This document shows positions 17,924 through 27,063 of a stretch of DNA of 64,000 nt, piece by piece. A program made the translations under genes and the position numbers. How positions within the stretch are numbered: the stretch's first letter is position 1; every line of letters begins with the position of its first letter. Below the pieces are notes generated by a model that had not been told where the DNA came from, ran no database searches, and saw nothing but the letters and a program-made list of their open reading frames with translations. Location: positions 62,001 to 126,000 of the forward strand of contig JACKFC010000005.1 in assembly GCA_020632665.1 (NCBI GenBank), written 5' to 3'. The stretch comes from Deltaproteobacteria bacterium. GTDB taxonomy: Bacteria > Myxococcota_A > UBA9042.

Positions 17924-18628
17924 ATGTCCGATCTCCGTTTCTTGCAGGGCCGAATCGCGCTTCTCGCCGGGGCAGTCGCCCTGCTGCTCTTCTCCGGCTG
18001 CCTGCGAAGCAAGGCCGACCAGGCCGACGCGAGCGCGGCCGCCACGCCCGCGCCCGCTGCTGCTGCTGCTGCTGCCGCCGCTCCTGCCGCCGCTGATCCT
18101 GCCGCCGTGACTGCGGTCCCGGAGCCCTCGCTCGCCGAGCGCGCCGCGGCGATGTCCGCGCCGGCGGGGGCGGATCGCGAAGAGATCCTGCGCAAGGTCG
18201 TCGCCGAGCGCGCTGCCGCAGCCGGCGTGCACGAGGTCGGCGACCAGATCCCCGGCCTGCAGCCCGAACGGATGGCGATCGAGATGGCCCGCATCGGCAA
18301 CGGTCCGGGTGAGCTTCGCTTCCTCACGCCGGACCAGCTGATCCGGAAGATCCGCAACGTCGCGGCGAACCACAACCTGCCGGGGCTCGAGCGCTACATG
18401 ACCCCCGAGCTGATCGAGCGAACACGGGCGATGATGCCCGAGCACGCCGAGCGCTTCTGGCGGCACCTCGACCGCTACGTCACCGCCGGCAGCAACGGCT
18501 TCGAGCTCGAGCGCCAGCCCGGTGCCGACGAAGGCGTCCTCGAGCTGACCGTCAAGGCCGCGCCGGACATCGTCCTCCGCCCCGTCGTCCGCCGCACGCC
18601 GGCAGGCTGGCGATTCGACCGCTTCTGA
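17924..18628 (+). CDS. Lipoprotein of unknown function
   Basis: 234 residues. Hydrophobic signal and lipobox LLFSGC at about residue 26, then an Ala/Pro-rich linker (a run of GCT/GCC codons near 18056-18100), then a folded C-terminal half with the strings ERYMTPELIERTRAMMPEH and PDIVLRPVVRRTPAGWRFDRF. The end resembles SnoaL/Tim44-like export-associated domains that finish with a beta strand, but that comparison is weak. GAGGAGG precedes the ATG. It is followed 32 bases later by another lipoprotein gene and may share its transcript. Confidence 0.7.
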   Translation: MSDLRFLQGRIALLAGAVALLLFSGCLRSKADQADASAAATPAPAAAAAAAAAPAAADPAAVTAVPEPSLAERAAAMSAPAGADREEILRKVVAERAAAAGVHEVGDQIPGLQPERMAIEMARIGNGPGELRFLTPDQLIRKIRNVAANHNLPGLERYMTPELIERTRAMMPEHAERFWRHLDRYVTAGSNGFELERQPGADEGVLELTVKAAPDIVLRPVVRRTPAGWRFDRF

Positions 18629-18660
18629 GCCCCGTGACGGGCCGGAGCCAGGAAGACCTC

Positions 18661-19701
18661 ATGATCGCACTCCCGCGTCGCCATCCCCTCGCCCTCCTGC
18701 TCGCTGCCGTGCTGCCCGCCGCGTTGGCGTCGGTGGCAGGTTGCGGCAAGAAGGAAGCGCCGGCTCCGGCCGAGCCCGCTGCGAAGGCCGCAGAAGCAGC
18801 GCCCGCAGCCGAAGCGGCGCCCGCCGAACCGGAGCCGAGCGCGGGGCCGCCCGAGACCACCGCCGGCGGTGACGAAGACGCCGGCGCCGCCGAGCCGGCC
18901 TACGATCCGCGGCAGAACGCCTGGGGCGTGGAGCTGCGCGCCGCCGACGTCGCCGAGGGCGATCGGGTCTACGTGCTGACCAAGGGCCGCGACCGCTCGA
19001 TGACCGACGCCAAGGCCGTCTACCAGCTCTTCGCCCACGACGTCGCCGGCAAGGAGGCCGAGCTGGTCGACATCGCCGAGGTCGGCGGCGGAAAATTCCG
19101 GGTTGCAGGCAACTTCGTGATCAAGGCCGGCGTCGCCGACGCGAAATCGCTCGAGGTTGGGGACGCCGTGCTCGCCGAGTGGGCCAGCTCGCTCAAGCAC
19201 GCCGTGGTGATCGGCTTCGAGGGCCCGGCCGACGCGCCGGAGAAGGTGAAGGTCCGCTACACCGACCTGCCGGAGTCCTGGCCGGACGACAAGGTCATCG
19301 CCGCCCGCACGCCGCGCGAGTTGACCAAGCTGCAGGAAGGCCTGCAGCCCGGCGTCTACGCCCTGGTCCACGACGATGGCCGCGACCGGCTGGTCATGTT
19401 GATCAGTGAGTCCGGCGGAACCTGGCTGGTGCAGCGCTTCGGTGGCCGCGTCGCGACGTTCCCCGCGAGCGCGCTGACGCCGGTGCCGCTCTCGCCCAAA
19501 CTCGCCCGTGGCAATGCCGTGCGCATGCCGTGGGTCGGGATGTTCATGCCCGGCAAGGTGACCAAGGTCAAAGGCACCTGGGTCTACGCCAAGGTCGATG
19601 GAATCGGGCAGAAGGCGCCGATCTCCGCCGCCGTCGGGACGGTCATGCCCGAGTCCGCGATGCCGAAGTCGGAAGGCGCGGCCGCCAAGCCGGCGCCCTA
19701 G
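18661..19701 (+). CDS. Lipoprotein with SH3/Tudor-like repeats, unknown function
   Basis: 346 residues from the ATG that has AGGAAG upstream. Signal peptide with lipobox SVAGC (Cys about residue 24), then a 55-residue Ala/Glu/Pro linker. The remaining 270 residues contain at least three similar beta-rich stretches built around 'VYVLTKGRDRSM', 'YALVHDDGRDRLVMLISE' and 'GKVTKVKGTWVYAKVDG', which look like SH3- or Tudor-type barrels. Such domains usually bind peptidoglycan or peptides. No catalytic motif. Same strand as the lipoprotein upstream and the small protein downstream. Confidence 0.7.
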   Translation: MIALPRRHPLALLLAAVLPAALASVAGCGKKEAPAPAEPAAKAAEAAPAAEAAPAEPEPSAGPPETTAGGDEDAGAAEPAYDPRQNAWGVELRAADVAEGDRVYVLTKGRDRSMTDAKAVYQLFAHDVAGKEAELVDIAEVGGGKFRVAGNFVIKAGVADAKSLEVGDAVLAEWASSLKHAVVIGFEGPADAPEKVKVRYTDLPESWPDDKVIAARTPRELTKLQEGLQPGVYALVHDDGRDRLVMLISESGGTWLVQRFGGRVATFPASALTPVPLSPKLARGNAVRMPWVGMFMPGKVTKVKGTWVYAKVDGIGQKAPISAAVGTVMPESAMPKSEGAAAKPAP

Positions 19702-19736
19702 CCCTCCGCCCCGATCCTCCCGCTCAGGAGTCGACG

Positions 19737-19976
19737 ATGCCCTACAAGGTCTACCTCGAGTCGTTCCCCGCCGCCCGCAAGGAGCATATCGAGCGGGTCG
19801 TGCACAAGCACAACCGCGCCCTCTCGCACCACGAATACGAGGCGTTGGTCGGCCGCGTCGCCGACGGCACGCCGAGCGTGATCGCGACCTACGTCGAGGA
19901 GCACGCGGCGCACAACGTGGTGGCGGAAGTCGGCTACCACGGTGCCAAGGCCCGGATCGAGGAAGTCGAGGCGTGA
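19737..19976 (+). CDS. Small alpha/beta protein resembling a ribosomal L7/L12 C-terminal domain
   Basis: 79 residues. CAGGAG lies seven bases before the ATG. The plan VYLESFP, then a helix KEHIERVVHKHN, a helix SHHEYEALVGRV and the end GAKARIEEVEA resembles the C-terminal domain of ribosomal protein L7/L12 or ClpS-like adaptor folds. It lacks the N-terminal dimerisation part of L7/L12. The last four bases (GTGA) overlap the start of moaA, so it is probably translated with it. Function not known. Confidence 0.62.
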   Translation: MPYKVYLESFPAARKEHIERVVHKHNRALSHHEYEALVGRVADGTPSVIATYVEEHAAHNVVAEVGYHGAKARIEEVEA

Positions 19977-21118
19977 GCTCGGCCGGCGGCAGCTCCCGCG
20001 CGGGCGGTGTCGACCTCGGCGGGACCCGCGTCGCCGCCGAGAACCTGCGCATCGGAGGCTGTAGCGCCGCGACGACGCCGGTCGAGCGGGTCGGCTTCCA
20101 CCTCGTCGACCTCGCGCGACGGCAGGTGCGCTACCTCCGGCTCTCGCTCACCGACCGCTGCAACTACCGTTGCGTCTATTGCATGCCGGCCGAGGGCGCT
20201 ACCGTCGCGCCGCGCGCCGATCTGCTGGATTTCGACGAGTTGGTCCGCACCTGCCGGCTCTTCGTCGGTCTGGGGATCCGCCACGTCCGCCTGACCGGAG
20301 GCGAGCCGCTGGTCCGCCGCGACGTCGTCGACCTGATCGGCCGCATCGCCGCCATCGACGGCATCGCAGACCTGGCGATGACGACCAACGCGCACCTGCT
20401 CGCCGAGCTCGCCGCACCCCTGCGCCGCGCCGGATTGCGGCGCCTCAACGTCAGCCTCGACACGCTCGACCCCGAGCGCTTCGCCAGCCTCACCCGGGGC
20501 GGCGACCTGCAGCGCGTCCTCGACGGCTTGCGCGCCGCACACGACGCCGGCTTCCGCGCGATCAAGCTCAACGCCGTGGTGGTCCGAGGCCGCAACGAGG
20601 TCGACCTCGCGCCGCTCGCCGCTTTCGCCGCGGAACACGGCCACGTGCTGCGCTTCATCGAATACATGCCGATCGGCCTGGACGATACGTGGTCCGGCGC
20701 CGACGGGCAGGGCGGCGGCTTCCTCGCCGCGGCCGAGATGAAGAACAACCTCGTCGCCCACGGCTGGCGCTTCGACGACGCACAGGCGGCGCCGGCGGCG
20801 GGCGTGGTCGGCGGCGGCCCGGCCCGCTACGAGCGGGTCCACCACCCGGAGCACGGCGCGCTCGACCTCGGCTTCATCACCGCGGTCAGTGACCACTTCT
20901 GCGCGACCTGCAACCGGGTCCGGGTCACCGCGACCGGTGTGCTGCGCGAATGCCTCTCGGCGCCCGGCCGGCTCTCGCTGCGCGAGGCGATGCGCGCCGG
21001 CAGCAGCGACGCCGAGTTGGCCGCGATGGTGCAGGACGCCCTGCTCGGCAAGGTCGAGGGGCATCGATTCGCGGTCGGCGAGCAGACCTACGAAGCCATG
21101 AGCAGCATCGGCGGCTGA
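19973..21118 (+). CDS. moaA: GTP 3',8-cyclase (molybdenum cofactor biosynthesis protein MoaA)
   Basis: 381 residues from a GTG that overlaps the upstream stop (GTGA). The radical SAM cluster is CNYRCVYC with Cys63, Cys67 and Cys70; the C-terminal second cluster is FCATCNRVR with a third Cys in LRECL; RLTGGEPLVRRD binds SAM; the protein ends SSIGG, the double-Gly tail essential in MoaA. It makes the first pterin intermediate of molybdopterin from GTP. The first 45 residues are an extra low-complexity N-terminus. moaC, moaD and moaE are not adjacent, so the rest of the pathway lies elsewhere. Confidence 0.95.
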   Translation: MSSAGGSSRAGGVDLGGTRVAAENLRIGGCSAATTPVERVGFHLVDLARRQVRYLRLSLTDRCNYRCVYCMPAEGATVAPRADLLDFDELVRTCRLFVGLGIRHVRLTGGEPLVRRDVVDLIGRIAAIDGIADLAMTTNAHLLAELAAPLRRAGLRRLNVSLDTLDPERFASLTRGGDLQRVLDGLRAAHDAGFRAIKLNAVVVRGRNEVDLAPLAAFAAEHGHVLRFIEYMPIGLDDTWSGADGQGGGFLAAAEMKNNLVAHGWRFDDAQAAPAAGVVGGGPARYERVHHPEHGALDLGFITAVSDHFCATCNRVRVTATGVLRECLSAPGRLSLREAMRAGSSDAELAAMVQDALLGKVEGHRFAVGEQTYEAMSSIGG

Positions 21119-21149
21119 GCCGCTTCTTCGACCCGGCTGGAGCGGCTCA
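21116..21149. terminator. Bidirectional hairpin containing both stop codons
   Basis: Perfect 9-bp stem TGAGCCGCT (21116-21124) / AGCGGCTCA (21141-21149), 16-base loop. The moaA stop TGA is the first three bases of one arm and the rhomboid stop (TCA on the plus strand) the last three of the other. No T-run, so possibly a transcript-end stabiliser rather than a classic terminator. Confidence 0.5.
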
Positions 21150-22367
21150 GCGCGCCGCGAACCACCAGCCGAAGGCCAAGAGCGCGCCGCAGACGACGCC
21201 GGCCACCGCGCGGTGCAGCAGGGTCGGCTGCGGCGAGGGCGGCAGGTCGCGCGAGAGCAGCAAGCCCGCGACCAGACCGAAGGCGAGGCCGCCCATGTGC
21301 GCGCCGTTGTCGATGAAGTCGAGCGAGAGGCCGATCGCGCCGTTGACCACGATGAAGAAGGCGGCGTTGCGGGTCAGCGAGCGGTAGAGCTGCGGCGGCA
21401 CCGAGCCGCGGCGGGAGAGGGCGTAGCCGAGAAGCGCCCCCATCAAGCCGAAGATCGCGCCCGACGCGCCGACGCTCGGCATATCGTCGTGCGCGCGCAG
21501 GGTGAAGGCGAGGCTGGCGAGCGAGCCACCGAGGCCGGCGACGAAGTAGACCGCGGAGAAGGCCGCCGCGCCGAAGAGCCGCTCGGCGGCGTCGCCGAGC
21601 ACCCGCAGCGCCCACATATTCATCGCGATATGCAGCAGGTCGCCATGGACGAAGGTGCACGCCAGCAGGCGCCAGACCTCACCCTGGCCGAGCGTCAGGC
21701 CGCGGGTATTGGCGCCGAATCGGACCACCGCCTCGTAGCTGAAGCGGGAGAAGAGCGGCCAACCGTCGGCGATCTGCATCAGCGCGAAGACCAGGACGTT
21801 CGCCGCCAGCAAGGCCGTACCGACCCAGACCCGTGGTGCCGCGCGACGCAGCCGCTCGGCGAAGATCCGCGGATCGCGCGGGTCCGCCACGACGCCCTGC
21901 ATCTTCTCCAGTGGGTTGACCGTGGCGATCGCCTGCGCCGTCTCTTCGTCGAAGAGCGATTGCAGCGCCGGCACCAGATCGGCGTCGCCGACGACCCGCC
22001 CGGTCGCGACTTCGACCGCGGCGATGCGCGCGCCGACCGAGTCACCGAGCCGCGTCAGCCAGCCGGGGTGGACGTGGCCGACGCTGGTCACCACTGCGAC
22101 GAAATCCGGGTGGCTGCCGCTGCCGAAAAGCCGCTGCAGCCAGATTGTCAGCGCGTCGGGATCGGCGTGATCCCACGGCAGGATCAGCAGCGAACCCGCG
22201 GGCAGCTTCGGCCCGTGCGGGCCTTCGCTGCTCGGAGGCATGCCCACCATCGCGGGCTGCTGCGACCAGCCGGCCTCGTCGAGTCGGGTCAGGTAGCGGC
22301 CACCCTGCGAGAGCGCGAGTTGGTGCAGGAGCGCCGTCATCTCGGCGGTCGGCGGCGCGATGTGCAT
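21147..22367 (-). CDS. Rhomboid-family intramembrane serine protease with N-terminal cytosolic domain
   Basis: 406 residues. The C-terminal half (about 200-406) is a six- or seven-helix rhomboid domain with catalytic Ser in GASGAIFG near residue 310, catalytic His in DNGAHMGGLAFG near 362, and the HIAMNMWAL motif in helix 2. These residues make the Ser-His dyad used to cut membrane proteins within the bilayer. The N-terminal 190 residues are soluble and unrecognised, with a Pro-rich start. Start is ATG at 22365-22367; an alternative ATG at 22340 exists. Convergent with moaA, sharing a hairpin at the gene ends. Confidence 0.9.
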   Translation of the reverse strand: MHIAPPTAEMTALLHQLALSQGGRYLTRLDEAGWSQQPAMVGMPPSSEGPHGPKLPAGSLLILPWDHADPDALTIWLQRLFGSGSHPDFVAVVTSVGHVHPGWLTRLGDSVGARIAAVEVATGRVVGDADLVPALQSLFDEETAQAIATVNPLEKMQGVVADPRDPRIFAERLRRAAPRVWVGTALLAANVLVFALMQIADGWPLFSRFSYEAVVRFGANTRGLTLGQGEVWRLLACTFVHGDLLHIAMNMWALRVLGDAAERLFGAAAFSAVYFVAGLGGSLASLAFTLRAHDDMPSVGASGAIFGLMGALLGYALSRRGSVPPQLYRSLTRNAAFFIVVNGAIGLSLDFIDNGAHMGGLAFGLVAGLLLSRDLPPSPQPTLLHRAVAGVVCGALLAFGWWFAAR

Positions 22368-22468
22368 GCGGCGGTCGGGCTCCGTGCGGCCCGGCATTCC
22401 GTTGCCGGGCCGGCGCAAGATAGGTCGACCGCTCGCGTGGCGCAAAGCGGCGTGGCAGGCTCGTGGCC

Positions 22469-22975
22469 ATGGCTGCCGGCATCGCCAAATCGGACGTCCT
22501 CTCCGCCCTGCAGCAGGCCCTGCGTACGCGACTGCAGCGCGCCCAAGCCGCCGTCGCCGAGGCCTTCGACGCGGCGACCCACGAGCAGTCCCGGGCCGAG
22601 AACAAATACGATACGCGGGCGCTGGAGCAGAGCTACCTCAGCGCCGGGCAGACGGCGCGGGTCGAGGCGCTGCGGCGGCAGCTGACGGCGCTGCACCACT
22701 ACGTGCTGCCCGATGCACCGCTGGACCAGGTCGGGCCGGGAGCGCTGGTCGAGGTCGTGCTCTCCGACGCCAAGGGCGAGCAGCAGCGCACGTTGCTGAT
22801 CCTGCCCTTCGATGTGGCAGAGACCGTCGAGGTCGGCGAGGTCGGCGAGGTCGGCAGCACGATGGTGCACGTCGTCGCCGCCGCGGCGCCGCTCGCCAAG
22901 GCGTTGCGCGGGCGCGAGGCGGAGGACGAGGTCCGCTTCGGCTCGCGGGTGGCGTACGTGGCCTCGGTCCGCTAG
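22469..22975 (+). CDS. GreA/GreB-family-like protein
   Basis: 168 residues. N-terminal coiled coil (ALQQALRTRLQRAQAA) continuing into THEQSRAENKYDTRALEQS, then a beta-rich C-terminal part (GALVEVVLSD, LILPFDVAE, AAAPLAKALRG). This layout and the ENKYDTR motif recur in a GreA/GreB-like family annotated as transcription elongation factors, although the acidic tip residues that rescue stalled RNA polymerase are not clearly in place. GTG at 22463 is another possible start. A 9-base repeat (GGTCGGCGA) codes Glu-Val-Gly three times near 22830. It lies 36 bases upstream of aroA and is probably cotranscribed with it. Confidence 0.7.
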   Translation: MAAGIAKSDVLSALQQALRTRLQRAQAAVAEAFDAATHEQSRAENKYDTRALEQSYLSAGQTARVEALRRQLTALHHYVLPDAPLDQVGPGALVEVVLSDAKGEQQRTLLILPFDVAETVEVGEVGEVGSTMVHVVAAAAPLAKALRGREAEDEVRFGSRVAYVASVR

Positions 22976-23011
22976 CGTTCGCGGCGCGGCACGGCGCCGC
23001 GACGAGGCCCG

Positions 23012-24391
23012 ATGCGCGCAGCTCCTGCCCACGACGACGCCCTGCTGGTCCACCCCGCCGCGCTCCGCGGCGAGGTGGTCGTACCGGGCGACAAATCGCT
23101 CTCCCACCGCAGCCTGCTCTTCGCCGCCCTGGCTGCCGGCCGCTCCGAGCTGGACGGATTGCTGCAAGGCGGTGACGCCGCCGCGACGGTCGGCGTCCTG
23201 CGCGCGCTGGGGGTCGACGTCTTCGATTCGCACGGCCGCTGGACGGTCGAAGGCGGCGGCCCCGACGCCCTGCGTGAGCCCGCGGCCGTGCTCGATTGCG
23301 TCCGCTCCGGCACCACGATGCGCCTGCTCGCCGGCCTGCTCGCCGGGCTGCCGGTCACTGCGACGCTGAGCGGCGACCCGCAGCTGCTCGGCCGGCCGAT
23401 GCGCCGCATCATCGAGCCGCTGCGGCAGATGGGGGTCCGCTTCCTCGGCCGCGCCAGCGACGCATTCGCGCCCTTCACCATGCGTGGGCCGCGCGCCGAC
23501 GGACGCGCGCTGCGCAGCATCGACTACCAGAGCCCGGTGGCCTCGGCCCAGGTCAAGAGCGCGATCTTGCTCGCCGGCCTGCACGCAGACGGCGTCACCA
23601 CCGTCCGCGAGCCCGGCCTCTCGCGCGACCACAGCGAGCGCATGTTGCTCGCGCTCGGCGCGCCGATCCGGATCATCGGCGAGCGCAGCGGGCGCTTCGT
23701 CGTGCAGACCAACGCGCTGGCCCGACCGCTCGACCCGATCGTCGGTCGGATCCCCGGCGATCCCTCCTCGGCGGCCTTCCCGCTCGCGGCGGCGGCGATG
23801 CAGCCGGGGGCCGAAGTCGTGGTCCGCGACGTCGCCCTGAACCCGACCCGCGTCGCCTTCCTCGACGTGCTGCGGGCCGCCGGCGCCGAGGTCGAGGTCG
23901 TGCAGACGCGCGACTTCTGCGGCGAGCCGGTCGGCGATATCGCCGTGCGGGGCAGGGCGCTGCGCGCCTTCGAGGTCGGCGCCGCCCAAGTGCCCGCGCT
24001 GATCGACGAGATCCCGGTGCTCGCCGTCGTCGCCGCGATGGCCGAGGGCGTCTCCGCCTTCCGCGACGCCGCCGAGCTGCGGGTCAAGGAGACCGACCGC
24101 ATCGCCACGACCGCCGCAGGGTTGGCAGCGCTCGGCGCCGCCGTCACGCCGACCGACGACGGCATGGTGGTGCAGGGCCGCGCCGGACGCCCCTTCGTCG
24201 CGGCGCCGGTGCAGAGCTTCGGCGACCACCGCATCGCGATGGCGATGGCCGTCGCCGTGACCTGTGCCGACGGGCCCGTGCGGATCGCCGCCGCTGGTTG
24301 CTCCGCCGACTCCTTCCCGGGATTCGCCGAGACCTTGGCCGCGCTCGGCGTCGAAGCGACCTGGATCACCGATCGCGAGGCAGCATGCTGA
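23012..24391 (+). CDS. aroA: 3-phosphoshikimate 1-carboxyvinyltransferase (EPSP synthase)
   Basis: 459 residues. Begins with the PEP/shikimate motif VVPGDKSLSHRSLL near residue 22, then RSGTTMRLLAG near 97, YQSPVASAQVKSAILLAG near 172 and the C-terminal LRVKETDRI near 356 and GDHRIAMAMAVA near 410. It joins shikimate-3-phosphate and phosphoenolpyruvate to EPSP. Part of an operon greA/B-like, aroA, aroC, menF; the stop overlaps the aroC start by seven bases. The N-terminal residue pattern after GDKS gives no sign of glyphosate-insensitive class II features; this was not tested further. Confidence 0.96.
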   Translation: MRAAPAHDDALLVHPAALRGEVVVPGDKSLSHRSLLFAALAAGRSELDGLLQGGDAAATVGVLRALGVDVFDSHGRWTVEGGGPDALREPAAVLDCVRSGTTMRLLAGLLAGLPVTATLSGDPQLLGRPMRRIIEPLRQMGVRFLGRASDAFAPFTMRGPRADGRALRSIDYQSPVASAQVKSAILLAGLHADGVTTVREPGLSRDHSERMLLALGAPIRIIGERSGRFVVQTNALARPLDPIVGRIPGDPSSAAFPLAAAAMQPGAEVVVRDVALNPTRVAFLDVLRAAGAEVEVVQTRDFCGEPVGDIAVRGRALRAFEVGAAQVPALIDEIPVLAVVAAMAEGVSAFRDAAELRVKETDRIATTAAGLAALGAAVTPTDDGMVVQGRAGRPFVAAPVQSFGDHRIAMAMAVAVTCADGPVRIAAAGCSADSFPGFAETLAALGVEATWITDREAAC

Positions 24392-25590
24392 ACCGTCTCC
24401 GCTTGATCACCGCTGGGGAGAGCCACGGGCCGAAGCTGACCGCCCTGCTCGAAGGGCTGCCCGCCGGCCTGCGCATCGACCGCGAGGCGATGGCGACGCT
24501 GCTGGCGCGGCGGCAGCGCGGCTTCGGCGCCGGTGGCCGGATGAAGATCGAGGTCGACCGCGGGATCATCACTGCCGGCGCGCCGGATGGCAGGACCACC
24601 GGTGCGCCGGTCGCGATCGAGGTGCCGAACCGCGATTGGACGAATTGGCGAGGCCGCGAGGTCGAGCCGATGACGCGGCCCCGACCCGGCCACGCCGACC
24701 TCGTCGGAGCCCGCAAATACGGCTACGACGACCTCCGCTTCGCGCTCGAGCGGGCCTCGGCGCGCGAGACGGCGGCGCGGGTCGCGGCTGGCGCGCTCTG
24801 TCTGCAGATCCTCGAATCGCTCGGCATCGCCGTCGGCGGCCACGTCCGCCAACTCGGCGCCGCCCACGCTCCGGTCGGAGAGCTCGGCGGCGACCACGAC
24901 GCGGTGGTGCAGTGGCGCGCGCTGCTCGCGGCCGCAGCCGCTGACGAGATGGGCGCCATCGACGCCGCGACCAGCGAGCGCTACCGGGCCGAGGTGAAGC
25001 GGGCGATCGCGGCGCGGGATACGCTCGGCGGCGTGCTCGAGATCGTCGCCCTCGACCTTCCTGTCGGCCTGGGCAGCTTCGTCGCCTGGGACCGCCGCCT
25101 CGACGCCCGGATCGCCTTCGCGATGGCCTCGATCCCGGCGATGAAGGGCGTCGAGCTCGGCGACGGCTTCGCCAACGCGGGGCGGCTCGGCAGCGAGGTC
25201 CACGACGCCATCACCGGCACGCCAGACGCGCTGGTCCGGCCGACCAACCGCTGCGGCGGCCTGGAGGGCGGGGTCAGCACCGGCACGCCCCTGGTCGTCC
25301 GCGTCGCGATGAAGCCGATCGCGACGACCCTGGTCGGCCTGCCGACGGTCGATCTGCACAGCGGGGAAGCGGGCAATACCGTCTACGAGCGCTCGGATAT
25401 CTGCGCCGTGCCGCGCGCGCTGCCGATCGCCGAAGCGATGCTCGGCCTGGTCCTGCTCGACGCGATCCTCGAGCGCTACGGCGGCGATCGCCTCAGCGCC
25501 TTGCAGCAGCGCGTGCAGCAGGACCGCGACGCAGCGTCGGTGCCGCTGCACGGCGAGCGCTGGTTCTTCGGCTACGAGGACGTGCCATGA
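24385..25590 (+). CDS. aroC: Chorismate synthase
   Basis: 401 residues. TAGESHGPKLTALLEG at the N-terminus, RASARETAARVAAG near 125 and ERSDICAVPRALPIAEAM near residue 333-350 are the three diagnostic blocks of chorismate synthase, which converts EPSP to chorismate using reduced FMN. The His in GESHG is present. The ATG overlaps the end of aroA and the gene end overlaps menF by four bases (ATGA), so the three enzymes are translated together and send carbon straight to chorismate and on to isochorismate. Confidence 0.97.
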   Translation: MLNRLRLITAGESHGPKLTALLEGLPAGLRIDREAMATLLARRQRGFGAGGRMKIEVDRGIITAGAPDGRTTGAPVAIEVPNRDWTNWRGREVEPMTRPRPGHADLVGARKYGYDDLRFALERASARETAARVAAGALCLQILESLGIAVGGHVRQLGAAHAPVGELGGDHDAVVQWRALLAAAAADEMGAIDAATSERYRAEVKRAIAARDTLGGVLEIVALDLPVGLGSFVAWDRRLDARIAFAMASIPAMKGVELGDGFANAGRLGSEVHDAITGTPDALVRPTNRCGGLEGGVSTGTPLVVRVAMKPIATTLVGLPTVDLHSGEAGNTVYERSDICAVPRALPIAEAMLGLVLLDAILERYGGDRLSALQQRVQQDRDAASVPLHGERWFFGYEDVP

Positions 25591-26984
25591 GGATGCGGAC
25601 CCTCGAAGTCGGCGAGGCTCCCGACGTCGCGCGCGCGGCGATGCGGCTGGAGTTGGCGCTCGGCATGGTCGACGCCGAACGCCACGGCGCCGGCGTGACG
25701 ATGCGCTTCGAAGCCAGCCTGCCGCACGTCGATCCGCTCGGTTGGCTCGCGGCGTGGGACGGCCCCGGCTGCTATTGGGCCAGCCGCGACGGGCGGTTGA
25801 CCGTGGCTGGGCGTGGCAGCGCGCTGGCCTTCCGCGGCGAGCGCGAGGACCTGGCCGGAGGGCTCGAACACGCCGGCGACGTGCTGCGCGGCGGCGGTTC
25901 GCGGCTGCGCGCCTTCGGCGGCGTCGGCTTCGCCGGCAGCTTCGGCTCGCTCGGCGGCGCCTGGGCGGCCTTCGGCGGCTATCGCTTCGATGTTCCGGCG
26001 GTCGAGATCGGCCGCGACTCCAACGGCTGCTGGATGGCGGCGCACCTGATCGCCGAGGGGCACGAGGTCGCGGCCAAAGTCGAGGCGCTGCGCACCCTAC
26101 TGCACGTGCCCTGCGCGCGGCCGCCGCTGCGGCCGCTCGCGCCCGTGGTCGAGATCGGTGGCGCGCCGGACCGCGCCGCGTTCAGCGCGACGATGCAGGC
26201 GGCGTCGGCGACGATCGCTGCCGGCGAGGTGGAGAAGCTCGTCCTCGCCCGCCGGATCGACCTTCGCTTCGCTGAGCGGATTGACGCCGTCGGCCTGCTC
26301 GAGGGGCTCGCGACGCGCGAGCCGAGCTCGTTCCGCTTCTGCCTCCGCCCCACCGCTGGGGCCGCGTTCCTCGGCGCGAGTCCGGAACGCCTGCTCCGCC
26401 GCGACGGCCGCCTGCTGGCCTCCGAGGCCCTGGCCGGAACCCGCCCACGCGGTGCCGATGACGCCGCCGACGCCGAGCTCGGCTCGGAGCTCCTCGGCTC
26501 GGCGAAAGATCGCCACGAGCACGCGCTGGTGGTGGACGCCGTCCGTCGCGCGCTCGCGCCCACCTGTGACGGCGTCGAGGCCGCCCCGGCGCCGGCGTTG
26601 TTGCGCCTGGCGCGCGTGCAGCACCTGCTCACCCCGATCCGCGGCCGCCTGCGCCGCGACGTCGGTGACGGCGCCCTGATCGAGGCGTTGCACCCGACCC
26701 CGGCGGTCGGCGGCGCCCCCCGCGCAGCGGCCCTCGCCTGGCTGCGTGCGCACGAGCCCTTCGAGCGCGGCCTCTATGCGGCCCCGATCGGCTGGCTCGG
26801 CGACGATCGCGCCGAGCTCTGCGTCGGCATCCGCTCGATGCGGGTCGACCGCGATGAGGTCGCCCTCTTCGCCGGAGCCGGTGTGGTCGCGGGTTCCGAT
26901 CCCGACGCAGAGTGGTCCGAGATCGCCGGCAAGCTGCGCATGCCGCTCGAATTGCTCGGCGTCGACCCCGAGACAATTGGCTGA
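25587..26984 (+). CDS. menF: Isochorismate synthase (menaquinone branch)
   Basis: 465 residues. The chorismate-binding C-terminal domain is seen: KLVLARRIDL, LGASPERLLRRDGR, SEALAGTRPRG, KDRHEHALVV, LLTPIRGRLR, HPTPAVGGAPR and FAGAGVVAGSDPDAEWSE. The HPTPAVGG and GAGVVAGS blocks fit isochorismate synthases rather than anthranilate synthase; the N-terminal 170 residues are divergent as usual. It converts chorismate to isochorismate, the first committed step of the classical Men pathway. Overlaps aroC by ATGA. menD, normally adjacent, is absent from this window. Confidence 0.88.
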   Translation: MRMRTLEVGEAPDVARAAMRLELALGMVDAERHGAGVTMRFEASLPHVDPLGWLAAWDGPGCYWASRDGRLTVAGRGSALAFRGEREDLAGGLEHAGDVLRGGGSRLRAFGGVGFAGSFGSLGGAWAAFGGYRFDVPAVEIGRDSNGCWMAAHLIAEGHEVAAKVEALRTLLHVPCARPPLRPLAPVVEIGGAPDRAAFSATMQAASATIAAGEVEKLVLARRIDLRFAERIDAVGLLEGLATREPSSFRFCLRPTAGAAFLGASPERLLRRDGRLLASEALAGTRPRGADDAADAELGSELLGSAKDRHEHALVVDAVRRALAPTCDGVEAAPAPALLRLARVQHLLTPIRGRLRRDVGDGALIEALHPTPAVGGAPRAAALAWLRAHEPFERGLYAAPIGWLGDDRAELCVGIRSMRVDRDEVALFAGAGVVAGSDPDAEWSEIAGKLRMPLELLGVDPETIG

Positions 26985-27063
26985 CGCGGCGCGGCGCGCC
27001 TTTTCCTTCGCGCCGGCATCGGTATCCTCCCCGCCCCGACATGCGGGGCAGTGGAGGGCGAGC

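Noticed and set aside
19973..21118. Linking MoaA to the carrier at 44462 as one molybdenum cofactor system.
   Set aside because: They are 23 kb apart with no moaC or moaE near either, and the carrier looks CysO-like with a JAMM partner.
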